Assembly (NCBI RefSeq): GCF_050436995.1
Contig: NC_134746.1
Span: forward strand, 12,708,501-12,772,500
Direction of reading: 5' to 3'
DNA from: Anticarsia gemmatalis
Lineage: Eukaryota > Arthropoda > Insecta > Lepidoptera > Erebidae
Length of the DNA: 64,000 bases
In this document: positions 9,728 through 21,119 of the stretch, one piece after another
Layout: the number at the start of each line of letters is the position of its first letter
Numbering within the stretch: the first letter of the stretch is position 1
Notes under the pieces: generated by a model
Seen by the model: the letters and a program-made list of their open reading frames with translations, nothing else
What the model was told of the DNA's origin: nothing
Database searches by the model: none
Made by a program: the position numbers and the translations under genes

Positions 9728-10357
9728 GACAGACTGAACCACCACTGCACCTATGTAAATATATTATGATAATAATTTTAAGCTTTAGTATAAAGGTATA
9801 TTACTCGCGGTTATAGCGCTTTAGGTGCTTAACATAATTCTGTAATCCCCATGGCTGTAAAAATGTTTCGAATGATACCTTATACATCTATTTGCCGTAC
9901 AGAAGCCATATAAATATCTGATATAACGCTCAAGGCGTTATTAAAGACCTACGCAACTCTTTTATAGATGAGTAATACACTAGCCCTAAAAAAATCTGTT
10001 ATAGAACCTAAGGCATTACAAAAAGCTTATTTACGCTCTTGAGCGCTATAAGCGCAACGCATAACTCCGTTTAAACTCCTTTATCTCCTAAAGTCCCCTT
10101 ATACAGTTAACGGTGTTATAGAAGATTCCATTAACTCAGTTATACTTCCCTAGGCTGTCTAGCGATGCAATTACATGCTCATATATCACTATAAGTCATT
10201 AGTTTCCTACTAAACGGCTACTGTCCCGCCTAGCTGTTAAAGGGTTTTTTAAATAGCTAGTATACAACTTATAGAGAATTGTACAGCATTTGAACGACTC
10301 TTATGCAACTATTAGGCTGTATAACGACTGTATAAGCAGCTTGTGTGCTAGTTGGGT

Positions 10358-11640
10358 ATGGTCATAGAATGGTTGATAACACATATACCATGCACAAATA
10401 ATAAACAAAATTATTTTACAACTACATAAAGACTACTATATAATAAATGAATCACCAAAGGTAATGTACAAAGCAACAACGGTAAATTTAAATTATAACA
10501 GATTTACCGATTTAATTACTTCGGTTTAATGCCTAGCCTCTACCGTGAAGTACGGTGCACTAACTTGACGATAGACCCTAGATTATGTTGTGTTTCTTTC
10601 TTTTAAAAGGAGAAGAAAGAGATAGGGTTATCTGGGATTTTTTAAATGGATCTATGGCTAGGAATGTCGTCAAACTTACAGCGAAATTATTAATTGGTGT
10701 CTTATAAGAATCTGGTTAGTTCTTTATAATATTAAAGGTGCTGTAACTATTTTGTAAAAAAGTTTACTCACAAAGTTAATCTCGATAATGCTTAAATATT
10801 TTGTTTAGCGTGGCAATCGAACCTGTGACACCTTAGTTAATAAACATTGTCAAACAGTAACAGTTGTCGACGGGTATAACAGTGGATTTTCTTTATAGTT
10901 CCCAAAAAACATTCTTACTTAAATTAAAAGACATCGTTATTTCTGGGATTATGATAGTTTCCAATCATTTAAACCGTATCAGTAATAGAACCTAGAACTT
11001 CAATAACACGAACACTAAACCCAGAAAAATATATTCTAAGTATATTCCGTTATTTTATAATTATTAATTCCGTTCATTTAATACGTTAGAAAAGTATGTT
11101 AGCTATTAACATACGTCGTATAGACTAGATAAATCTATCTACCTAGATACCTGTTATAAAATCATATGTGTTTAATGAGAAAGTAAGCGCATAGACTCAC
11201 TGCTCTACTTTTTTAGCAGACGTCATGTGCAACGATGTTTGCAAAGTTTCATTGTTTATTTTTAGCACCATTCGTAATATAAAAACAATTTAAAACATGA
11301 TAAATTTGCAGTTATGTCTCAAATGTACGAAATAAGTGCACAACATCATTATTTAATTAATACAACTTGACACAAATTAAAAACTTCATTAATAATTAAT
11401 TGACATAGCAATTAATACCGCTATGTCATCAAAATACCGCGAACAACAATCTCACAATAATCGCTTGCCATGCGCAAAAAAAAAAGAAAAGTAATAAACA
11501 ATATGTAACACATACTGAAACAAAAACAATACAACAAATTCTCTAAATTTTAAATGAAACTTACCATTTTATTTCCAAATAATTAAAAAAACAATTAAAC
11601 AAACACATTCACCTAAAAATCCAATTCAAAAAAGAAGTTT
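10358..11640. other. AT-rich, no gene; one small perfect inverted repeat
   Basis: No gene or known repeat was recognised. A short perfect inverted repeat sits at 11401-11428 (TGACATAGC, 10-base spacer, GCTATGTCA). Confidence 0.35.
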
Positions 11641-11654
11641 TTCGATTATTTTGA

Positions 11655-11770
11655 TGACACTCGCGTTACTATAGCAACGGCAAGATGGCCGGTCGCCGCG
11701 CATGCGCACACACAGCCGGGCGGCCATAGACTGCTCGATTTGGCGCCAAAGCAATGCTCAAATGTTGTGG
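11655..11770. promoter_or_regulatory. GC-rich, promoter-like patch with X-box, YY1-like and NRF1-like motifs
   Basis: In AT-rich surroundings a CpG-containing patch holds three motifs within 45 bp. GTTACTATAGCAAC (11665-11678) is close to the RFX X-box. CAAGATGGCC (11681-11690) resembles the YY1/Pleiohomeotic motif. GCGCATGCGCAC (11698-11709) matches the NRF1/Ewg palindrome. Such clusters mark TATA-less promoters. No exon could be tied to it on either strand, so promoter function is only inferred. Confidence 0.25.
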
Positions 11771-12390
11771 CCACTGGCCCGTACGAATTCCTTCCGTGCT
11801 TGCCCCGGAAAAGAGCATTTCGATAGAAGCCTCTAAATGTGGGGTCGAGAAAAATTTGAGATATTTCAATCAATCGTTGTTTCGAAGTAAAAAATGTCCC
11901 ATTACATTGTTGTTTTTATTGGATAAAATTCTTGTACGATTCTTATCTGAAAAATAGTTCATTTAAATACTTATAAGAATTTCTAAATCCTGACACATAC
12001 CTACTTAGTTTTCTATTGCTATGTGTGAATATCAATTTCTTATTGAAAAACAAGTAGTTAGGTAGGTACTTAATTTTATATATTTTTTTACGTATATCTA
12101 ACAATTCCGGGAAATGCTTTGCTATGTTTACCAATTAAAAAAAAAAACACCGAAAGTATTTTCATGTTACACAAAACCTGCAACTAACAAAGACACCTTC
12201 ACATTTCTACCTCCAAAACTTTCCCAAAGCGAAACATTCACTCAATCAACAATAACAAAACAAGTAATTGTGATCCAGAGCTCAATAGACGATCAATGGC
12301 GTTCAATGCGCTTGCGCAACGCCATAGAGAGAAATACAGAGTATACAGACCATAGATCACATGCCGTTTACATCCGAATAGGGAACGGAT

Positions 12391-12758
12391 CAACAAGTGC
12401 GAGTCGGACTCCCGGAAGTAAGGTTCCGTCCCAAAAAAATATGAAAACAACACGTTTATTGTATGGGGACCCCATTTTTATGTACTTGTTATTAGAGCGG
12501 CTAGAAATACATAATTTGTGAAAATTTCAGTTTCCTAGCTATTACGGTTTATGAGATACAGCCTGGTGACATCACATACCACACCACTAAGCGGTCACAC
12601 ATCTATGGATTGACCACGCCAAGGGTTGCTTAACACAGATCGTTTACCGACCGGTGAGCGCAACTGGTTATGGGAGATTGGTGACGGACGGACAGACAGA
12701 TAGCGGAGGCTTAGTAATAGAATTCCGTTTTTACCTTTTGGGTACGGAACCCTAAAAA
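12391..12758 (+). repeat. Lepidopteran dispersed repeat, interrupted by a 108-bp insert
   Basis: The text from GTGCGAGTCGGACT through GACGGACGGACAGACAG to GGGTACGGAACCCTAAAAA is one I recognise as very common in moth and butterfly genomes. It usually has an unbroken GAGATACAGCCTGGTGACAG-type middle. Here the middle is cut at TGGTGAC (12564-12570), which recurs at 12679-12685. The element class is not certain; a non-LTR 3' end is one option. Confidence 0.65.
12571..12678. mobile_element. 108-bp insert flanked by 7-bp direct repeats
   Basis: The insert begins ATCACATACC and ends ATGGGAGAT, between two copies of TGGTGAC. The outer repeat is otherwise continuous, so the copies look like a target-site duplication. 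The insert carries GCGGTCAC, GATTGACCACGCC and GGTTGCTTAAC, with no ORF. Its family is not recognised. Confidence 0.5.
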
Positions 12759-13856
12759 TGATTGTTCCGTAATAATAAGAATGCCGGATCGAATGTCGGT
12801 CATCCGGGCGGTGGGTGTCCGGCTGTGACCACGCTGAAGGGACAAAAGGATATGGAATATATTTTTCGGAGGTGCGGTTTTTGTGGTTCAGTAAGTTAAT
12901 ATCAATAGGGATAATAAATGGAGGCTATACGTACATAGGTATGATATAGGTTCCTGAACTGTAATAGGTATTAGCTCCTGTTGTATGGTTTTGTTTAAAG
13001 AAACTGATAAAGTACGGATTTTATAATGCGAAAACTTTAACAAAGTAATTCAGCTTGTAAAATATTTTCATTTTCCAATTTTTTTTAGTAAAAACACAAT
13101 ATGCTTTTTAAATTACTCTAAATAGGAATATTTTTAAAAAATGAGGTACTTTCCAATGTGAGTAGTACCTACCTAAAATTTAAGTTAGACTAACGACCAA
13201 TTTTTCAAACATCAGCTAATTTTAATCAAAGAGGACAACTAGATCGTTTAGCAGATTTTCACAAAAAACGGATTTCAAACAGCCGCAGCAACATTCTAGA
13301 CAACGCACTTATCCCGAATATCGAGCAGTACCAACTATACCGAAGTTATTTCGGCTCACAAAAGCCTCGCCTCGTGTAGTCGCCCTACAAACTGGTACAG
13401 TGAGAGTCTGAACAATGTAGCCGGCGCCTTCGCTGGACCTGACATGTGTTATCACAAGTACGTAGGCAGAGACATGCGAAAATGATACATAATATGTAGT
13501 TAAATATTGGTAAATAACTTTCGCTTTCAGCCACGTTCAGGGATATTTTAAAATAAGCTTAAGTATCTATCTACATCTTTTTAAAGGCCAAATCTCACCT
13601 AAATCGGTTGTGCTGCAAACCAAAAAGCCTATTAAAATGACAAAGAGATCAGAGTTTTTTTTTATATCTATCGCATTTTAATAAAAGTAAAGATAACAAA
13701 TAGCAATCAGGAACAAATGCAGTAAGATTTTTCAGCTAGTAAAATTTTCAGACTATGTCAACGCTATTTTTGTGCTTTAGAAATGGAGTTGCAGGACGAA
13801 ATAACGAACTATTAAGCATTGCTGCGACGCCTAAACACGTATTTTTCCTTCTTTAT
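12759..13856. other. No gene seen
   Basis: AT-rich sequence with no supportable ORF or repeat, apart from a short GC-richer part near 13370-13450. Confidence 0.3.
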
Positions 13857-14045
13857 TATATTTTGTGAGAACATAATTAAAAACTATCAATACAGACCCA
13901 AGAAATAAGTATACCACTGAAATTTTTAAACGCTCGTTTTATAAAGCATCGCCTTAAATGAGTATTGTCCATTCTTTGACATATTTTGATAGAACACAAT
14001 AAGAAACTATCAATACAGACGCAAGAAATAAGTATAAAACTTAAT
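13857..14045. repeat. Diverged direct duplication, 123-bp offset
   Basis: The segment containing AAACTATCAATACAGACCCA and AGAAATAAGTATA at about 13880-13914 recurs at about 14004-14037 as AAACTATCAATACAGACGCA and AGAAATAAGTATA. Each is preceded by a TATTTTG..AGAACA text. It is a tandem duplication with a diverged spacer. No coding signal. Confidence 0.6.
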
Positions 14046-15842
14046 TTTCAATCGCTAATTTTAACAAAGATTCATAAACCAAACCAACACTGCATTTTCC
14101 AATTAATTCACAGCAAAACCAAATCATTCACACTATCAATGAATGAAGTTCACAATGTGGTCAGGCGAGTGACATACCATAATCTCAGGAATACAACGTA
14201 ATCATCACTTATGAAGACACTTGACACCCACAGCACTCCCACTGACTGCGGTAGGGTGGTCCCAACAGTAGATGTACTATGGGTACTATGGGTTTCTGCT
14301 TGAACAATAAGTTAGAGGTGTTAGGGAGTTTATTTGAATGATCCTGGGTTTCTTTCTGTCAGTCGTATGTAAAATTAGAAGTTTGTGTCCTCAAAAAACT
14401 CGGGAAGCAGAATCTACGACACTACCAAATGAACATTGGATGTCGAATCGTGTTTTCGAAATAAAAAAACATGCGCTTATATCGAAATAAGTTAGAGTTA
14501 TAGAGTTGTCGAATGATATATTTATTATTTACATACAAACTGCCGATGTCACGTAACATAGGTTCGACTCTATCCCGTGCGTTATCCACGATTGATCCAA
14601 ATGATTACAACATAAGCATCCTTTTATCCATTCTCCGAGACTTATTCTACGACTCTACATTTCTCATCTACAAAAGGAAGTTTTCTTTATACCCATGTAT
14701 GCAGTTATACCAGCATTGATGATCAATTGTACAGGCAATTTTTTATAACTGTATTTTACTTTTCTCGATCATTGCCTAAAGGCATCATAATACTAAAAAT
14801 CTTATTAGATATTAATATAGAACAAATGTGCAATAAAGCAACAATATCTTAGCTCGTTACAACCCACGTAGAATCGCACGATGATTTTACTGGCTGTCTA
14901 TTGGAAATATCATAATAATAAACTATTAATGTGTATTATAAAATCAATTTATGGGAATAATAGAAAATGATTTGTAGACTATTTGTGTGGTAAACTCTAG
15001 ATTAGCTTAGCTTTAAAGACTCAGTTAGGCAAAGGCGGGAAGTACATACACAATTATATAAGTACACATAAGTACATGGATAAGTTACGTTCATAATCTA
15101 CATATATATCTAAACTTTATTCGCGTCATTGTGTTTTTCTAAAAAAAACTTACTGCGATTTATTTCGATCATCTTTATAAGAAACACAAAAAATAGATGC
15201 GAATGATTCTAAGATGATTCCAATAAGAAATGGATTGCAATATTACCAAAGACAACATAAAGTCTCTACCTATTATTCCTATTAGAAAAGTTTTTACTTA
15301 AATTCCTTTTCAATAAACACTATCAAATATCCTTAACAAAATTAATGAGTTCACTTGCAACAAAGTAAGTCTTACTTCATAACACAAAGTGTACCGACAT
15401 AAGACATAACTCAGATAGATATCTTCATTAAAAAATCGTCTGTCAAAAAACAAAAGCACAAATTACCTCTCGGTGTCTGAAGCAAAATCGTATAGTCACG
15501 AATTTAAGACAGAGATAGCGATATACAGACTTGTGTAGGAGTGATAAGGATGGAAGATAAGTGCCTTTCAACGCGCCGTAGTTCCCACGACTTGTACTTT
15601 GTATACCTATGTTGTTGTTATTAAATGTATGACAGGAGCTCGAGAACCTTATGAGCTTTGTATCTAAGCAACATGGCTGTAGAAATATGATAGGTATGAA
15701 GTCCATAAATACTGATATCAAGGCTCTTGGGTTCGAGTTTCTAGACTCTACTGTAAATACTTTTAACGGAACATTTAAATTAAAAGCCAAGAAATAAGTC
15801 ATCTAATTAAAAGATAACTTTGATATTACGCTAAAGCAAGAA
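14046..15842. other. No gene seen
   Basis: Mostly AT-rich. Open frames here are short (60-119 codons), lack recognisable domains and fit chance. Confidence 0.3.
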
Positions 15843-15995
15843 ATAAGCAGTTTATGAGGTTAAGGCAAAGGTGCTGATCGTCTGATGGGTCAAAGCTAAT
15901 ATCTTAACTGGCACCTAACTAACATGCTGTACTAAGCATAACCTGACCCTCAAACTGAGAACCAAATCTTGCCTAGCAGTGGGACAGTAAGGCGT
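15843..15995 (+). repeat. Degraded SINE 3' part
   Basis: The text TGCCTAGCAGTGGGACAGTA near 15970 followed by a TTTATTTATA tail matches the 3' end of the tRNA-derived SINE seen whole at 36366-36696. Upstream similarity is poor. Confidence 0.45.
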
Positions 15996-15999
15996 TAAT

Positions 16000-16954
16000 A
16001 TTTATTTATACTTTTTCATTAGACCAACTTTCTTTACCTTTCATCTCCAAAGCAACTCTATAACTATAACAATTCCTTTTCATACACTATTGTATACTTT
16101 CAAACTTTTACTGCGTACAAAAAAGTAATTCAATGAGTTTTGTCGGCACAAACAAACAAACAGTCACGTCACACAAGTTAATTAATTCTCATTATGTAAT
16201 GCGCGCGCAGTTATTAATGATACGAGTACTTTGTTTGTTGAGATGTGAGGCCTAATGAGTGACTGTTTTGATTATTTTGTGTGAGTTTACTGGTTGGAGA
16301 AATGAAAGGAGTAGATGAGTACAGCTTTCTTTGAGAGCACCGCAAGTGAGAAACTATGACTTAAAGTTTCTTCTGCATCGCCATTACTGTGCATAGCCTT
16401 ATTTTAACCACTGTTATGAATAAGCCTCTTTTTTTCAATACATCTCATACAATCGCGACGTTTATGATTTTTTTTAAGTGTTCAGAATATGATAAGTAAG
16501 TTTTTTTTTATAGACAAGGTGTCGCGCCACTCAGGTGGGGTTTAAATTTTAATGTTTTAATAATATTTAATTTCCCAATTTAGTAACTCTGTCATAAAAC
16601 ACAACACACTACATACACAAAGACGCGTTTTTACCCCGTAATGCATCACGACCAAAAAAAAAACATGTGTTGTGCGAGAAGAAAGCTTAAAGCAAAGGCC
16701 TTACAGCTTCGTCCACACTCAATATTCACTTTAGGGTATCTCAAGAACTCGTAAAGTATAGAAAGAACCAGCATTATGTTAGTAAACTATATCTAATGAT
16801 CCTAAGACTCAGAGGCGTATTTTAAGATGGCGCGCCCCGGGCTCTTGTAGCTTTCCGCCCCATGAAGGAATGAAAGAAAACTAAAATTTATTTTTCATTT
16901 TTAACAAATTCGTTTTTTAGATCGTCCTAATCAATTTTATTTATTAAATCGGCT
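16000..16954. other. No gene seen; small GC-rich fragment near 16830
   Basis: AT-rich. At 16830-16860 a GC-rich piece (GCGCCCCGGGCTCTTGTAGC) resembles, reversed, the GC-rich block at 19060-19165. It may be a shard of the same dispersed repeat. Confidence 0.3.
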
Positions 16955-18145
16955 TTAATCGACCTTCACCTCCTCTGAGGAGGCAGAGTCATCCAGACCT
17001 GTAATGCTCAGTTCCGCGGTCTTTGTGGGCCCTTTGTGGGACACTGGGACGGTGTCCTCCCTGATGACTTCCCTCAATTTAGAGGCCAGGGCGTCCGTTT
17101 TTCCGGCCCTGGCTACCCCTGGGAGCTCGACTATTCCAATGTCGGCCAGGTTTATGTTGGCCTTCGCGTCCCCAATAACGTCTCTGTAGGTCGCTCCGCT
17201 TTTTGCCGCCTCCAGCTGCACCGTGATGATCACTGCAGCCGATTTCGGAGCCCGAAGTCTGGGCGTCTTCTTTTTCTTGCCCTTTTGGTCGGCTTCCGTA
17301 GCATTACCTGCCTTGGCTGCCTTGCTGTTTTTCCCAACGACCTGCCACTCATTGGCAGCCGTCGGGTTAGTGGACGGCGGTTTGGAAGCCACCGCACTGT
17401 AAGAAGGCTGCGGCCGATTACCCTGCTTCGCCTTGGTCCGGGGACCTGTAAGCTGCAGAGCGGTGGCGGTGGCTTGGCGGATGCATTAGCCGGCGCAGCT
17501 GAGGACGCTGCCCCTGGTTTTTCTAGCGTGGGGGTTGGTGCCGTTGCCTTTACCGCTCTAGTGGCGGGCACGGGAAGTGCCCCTGCCTTCTGCCACTAGG
17601 GGCAGACGGATGCGAGGCTCCGAGCGAGGGATTTCTCGCAGCATGTGATCGACCTCCGCTTGCTAGCCATGATTATGGGCCTGAAGCGCCAGAAACTCCC
17701 TCGAGGCATACTGCTTGCTCTGCTCCGACACTGGCAGCTTGATGTTCCTGGCAGCGTCTTTTAGGAACTATAAAAGGACCCTTTGCGGAGACCGGATTTG
17801 TCGGCCACCTCCACCATTGGACTCGTGGTTGGTGGGACTAGCTGCCGCCAGCCGAGGAGTCGGGGCGCGGTTGTCTCTATCGCCAAAGGCGGCCGCTCTT
17901 GCATAGATGAGTTGCATCCGAAACCACGACTTTGTCGGAGCCAGTGTCGGAATCGACACTAGACTCCAGAGCGACCTTCGACCTCGTCCTCACCACGAGG
18001 GTCCCGCAAAACTGGGCGTGCGCCGACCCTCTGCAACTACGCAGTCAATATTGCTGTTCTTCTTGCCCCCGATCTCCTCAGGTTGGGGCTTTTCGCCCCT
18101 CCCACTTACATCAAATGGGTTCGTTTTAAAATTTATATTATCCAT
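16955..18145 (-). pseudogene. R1-type non-LTR ORF1, frame-broken and 3'-truncated
   Basis: The reading starts at the ATG at 18145 (MDNINFKTNPFDVSGRGE). It is open to about 17990, then continues in other frames (about 17959-17768 and 17571-17230) and again in frame at 17392-16955. Several frameshifts and stops separate the parts. The last part has a Lys-rich KGKKKKTPRLRAPKSAAVII segment and ends in a TYRDVIGDAK...LREVIRED region, typical as far as I recall of ORF1 (gag-like, RNA-binding) proteins of the R1/TRAS/SART group. The zinc knuckles and all of ORF2 are missing. It is much more GC-rich than its surroundings. Confidence 0.65.
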
Positions 18146-18560
18146 ACAGTTCCCGCGAGTGTGGTGGCAAGTATCGTTCCACCGAGGTAGAGGCCCCATA
18201 CTCCGGTGATCCTTATACCACTGGAGGGCGGGAGGTGCCCTAGTGGCCGCTTGCGACTGGTATTCCCTCACATAGCGAGTGCACTCGGACCACGCAAGGC
18301 CCCCAAAGGTGGAGCCACTGCCGGAGTTACTCGGGATTTTAACAGAGGTGGTGTCTCTTCGCGAGCCAGCCGGTTCAGGCAAGGCTCTCGGTCCCAACCA
18401 GGATGGGCGGGTTTACGATATCGGACGGTTGACGAGGGCGGCAGCGGCCTGGCTCCTCGTCAGCTCGGGGCAGTGTGAGTGCACACCGAGCCCGTCCTCC
18501 CACTGACGACTCACCGGTCCTGTGTCCTCTACTAGCAGAGAGACAGGCACAGAATTTTTT
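18146..18560 (-). other. Probable 5' UTR of the R1-type element
   Basis: The GC-rich sequence continues upstream (minus strand) of the ORF1 start for about 400 bp with the same composition and no stop-free host-like frame. It then falls back to AT-rich DNA. The exact 5' end is not defined. Confidence 0.4.
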
Positions 18561-19059
18561 ACTTGCTCACGATCGCTGTTTCCCTAACTTCTCAATGTTA
18601 CTAACCCCCACTCCGCGATAAGATGCAGACCCACGAGGGGAAAAAGCAACGCGCCTAACCCAACGCGAGCCGACCAACATTGAAACATACCGAGACCCAA
18701 GATAGTTACTAGTCCAAGAAAGACTGACTTCACACAATCAATTCTGTTCTGTTCCACTGCTTCGCCGCCGCCCCGGTGTCTATATATGTATATTATTATT
18801 TTCAAGATAGACGAGTACATGTTAGAACTTCTAGAAATTACCTTGCGCAGGGTGACGTAAGCGAAATACTAAAATAGTTTTTTATGGTCAGAAAAAAAAA
18901 GGGTCGGACTTGCTTCAGACATAATAAAACCGAGGTGGAAAAAAATACACAGTTCAACCAGTTAAGGAAAGAACAAGGGGCGGCTTGCATACTTGGGAAA
19001 GGTGGCTCAGGCGCGTTCTAGCCTTACGTTTTATTTTTTTTTACTTTTCCAAATGTCCA

Positions 19060-19165
19060 AACCAAAGCCGTAGGGGCGGCCTCCCGGCCGCCCTTGGGCC
19101 GCCCCTGGGCCGCCCCTCGCGGCCTGCCGCCCCGGGCTATAGCCCTTCTAGCCCTAGGGTAAATA
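19060..19165. repeat. GC-rich low-complexity block
   Basis: It contains repeated GGGCCGCCCCT units and CGCCCCGGGCTATAGCCC, followed by CTAGCCCTAGGGTAAATAC. It is short, strongly GC-rich and partly palindromic, probably part of a dispersed repeat. No ORF. Confidence 0.5.
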
Positions 19166-19550
19166 CACCCCTGCTAAGACTACTCTTTGAAACTCCAAAC
19201 TCCAAACTCTCACTAAAAGTAGATGGTTAATAAACGAACGCGAGTCAATTACAATCGACCTACATTCATCAATACTCCTTTGAGCTTTGTTAAAAACATT
19301 TTATTGCTTCAAGCTTCTATATTCTTTTCTTTAAAACAACAATGCCTCTTATAGAAGTGTGAGGTAAACAATAGATCTGTTGTAGAAATGTTTAAGTAGC
19401 GATAAAGATTTTTTAAGAGTTTTATTTTTGAAGCGTCTTTTGTGGTTAAATGAAAGATCTATTGATTGAAGTCTCGAAGTGGAACAAAAGTGTAAAAATA
19501 TTAATTGTGTTATGTTGTAAGACGACTTTACTACGAAAATCTGTAACGCA

Positions 19551-19618
19551 ATTCTCTACAGTTGGTACTTTCGAGTATCGAGGTTGATACTTAAAAACTG
19601 CGAAAATAGTTCCGTAAG
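19551..19618 (+). mobile_element. MITE family C, left-end fragment
   Basis: ATTCTCTACAGTTGGTAC followed by TCGAGTATCGAG and AAATAGTTCC matches the left half of the element at 57835-57994. The right half is missing. Confidence 0.65.
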
Positions 19619-19629
19619 CTTAGGTGGTC

Positions 19630-19955
19630 GCCATGTCGAGAGATCGTGGGTTCGGTTCCCACACGGAACAATCATTTGTGCTATCCACAAATAGTTGTTT
19701 CGGGTCCGCGGGCTTAACACGTATCTCAGTTGACACCTAGGTAACGTCAAATTGATGGTCACTATTCAGTACATTGCTGCTTTGACACAACGTTTTAATC
19801 ACTGTATTATAAGGGGGAAATCAATGTACAGCAAAGTGGCTTTTAAATAGTTGTCAACTGAGGTACGTGATAGCCTTGGTTGTACGTAATGACCGTTCTT
19901 TGTATGTTTGTAAAAGTACCCGACACAAGAGACAAACGCGCGAAAGAGCGTGTGT
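19630..19955 (+). repeat. tRNA-like SINE, split by a MITE
   Basis: The part at 19630-19714 has a B-box-like GGTTCGGTTCC and CACAAATAGTTGTTTCGGGT. The part at 19873-19955 has GTATGTTTGTAAAAGT and GACACAAGAGA. Both halves match in order the uninterrupted copy at 30940-31085. The break is filled exactly by the family B MITE at 19715-19872. Confidence 0.7.
19715..19872. mobile_element. Short TIR element (MITE), family B, copy 2
   Basis: It runs TAACACGTATCTCAGTTGAC on the left to GTCAACTGAGGTACGTGATA on the right. It is the reverse orientation of the copy at 2153-2321 and is nested within a SINE. No coding capacity. Confidence 0.75.
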
Positions 19956-20384
19956 GTAAAGGCACCTATTCTTAGTGCAAGAGTATATTTAAGAGAAAAA
20001 AACACAGTAAACCCTAGGCTACCGGCCTGTCATGACTCATCACGTCACCTCACTGATTGTCTATGTCTCCGCCATCAACTCTACGACGCCTGTAATTTCA
20101 TTATTTATGGGAAATTGTATGGATTAACATAGTTTTTATATTTATAGGAATTTAAACTGTAATTTCAAGGAGGTAAAGTTGATATTGGTGTTAGTTGATG
20201 TTGTATTTGGGTGCATTGTTTTAGACAAATTATGATAGATTATAAAGATTAAAAATATGTATGTTTTGTGTCTATTTTATTATAGCCTCACTGAGAATAA
20301 GTTGAGTTTAAAGCTAGCTTAGTTTAATAAACGATTAATAAGATCTTTAGTATAAGGTTTGGGCAGAAGTTTTATATTCCTAAT

Positions 20385-20612
20385 TGCGTCACCTAAGAGA
20401 ATGGGTCAAAATTTTCCCCGTTTTTGTAACATTTTTCATTGCTACTCCGCTCCTAATGACCGTAGCGTGATGTTATATAGCCTAAAGCCTTCCTCGATAA
20501 ATGGGCTATCTAACACTGAAAGAATTTTTCAAATAGGACCAGTAGTTTCTGAGATTAGCGCGTTCAAACAAACAAACAAACAAACTCTTCAGCTTTATAA
20601 TATTAGTATAGA
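20385..20612 (-). mobile_element. Lep1-type Helitron, 3'-truncated
   Basis: On the minus strand it begins TCTATACTAATATTATAAAG at 20612 and includes GAACGCGCTAATCTCAG and CGATAAATGGGCTATC-type text. It stops near 20385 before the hairpin and CTAG end. The 5' TC follows an A and is preceded by T, as for Helitron insertion at AT. It is non-autonomous. Confidence 0.8.
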
Positions 20613-21119
20613 TTGAACGGTATCATTAAAATTACTACTATGATGCAAATCCTAAGGGGCGTAGAAGCTCGTGTTCGTAGTTTTCCCTAGGATAGGGCTT
20701 ATAGTTTCAAACAAATAGTAAAATGTAATTTAAGTACTCTCTCTGTTACATAATTTAACAACATTGTAACATTATTAATATTATATTAAACCTACATATA
20801 CTCCTATGGGAAGAAGGCGCAATTTTATGTATGTTTGTGTTTATGTATAACGAGACAATATCGATAAAAATAATTTAAAATTCGCAACATCAAACCAAAT
20901 CTATACAATCCAATTGACATCCAAAACAAACACTATCTTTTCTTATCAGTAAAACATTTTAGGCATCAATCGTTTCCGTGTCATATCTACATCAAACCTA
21001 ATCTTTGTCTGTCTGTGTGTGTCCATCATTTTGTTGCCAGGATCCCATTATTCGCGGCTATTACATAGATTGGCTCCTCACGTAATTTGTTCTATGTGAG
21101 GAATGTAAGGAATGGTGTA
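20613..21119. other. No gene seen
   Basis: AT-rich with no recognised repeat. Confidence 0.3.

Larger units (their letters stand above)
2332..10356. mobile_element. Putative large TIR element, interrupted by a retrotransposon
   Basis: The left end reads CCCAACTAGCACACAAGC at 2332-2349. The right end is its exact reverse complement at 10339-10356. Each is flanked by TA (2330-2331 and 10357-10358). No other copy of this end lies between, so the two may be the ends of one 8-kb element into which the non-LTR element at about 3056-8811 was inserted. Inner parts share motifs: TAACGCCTTAGGCTCC near 2391-2406, and TAATGCCTTAGGTTCT in inverse orientation near 9999-10015. No transposase was recognised. 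Two separate elements with facing ends remain possible. Confidence 0.45.

Noticed and set aside
9127..9729. A 200-codon Phe-Ile-Leu repeat frame
   Set aside because: It is only the in-frame reading of the 9-bp TTTTATTTA minisatellite.
17004..17599. Plus-strand frames over the GC-rich R1-type remnant
   Set aside because: They are antisense shadows of the minus-strand ORF1; high GC removes stops.
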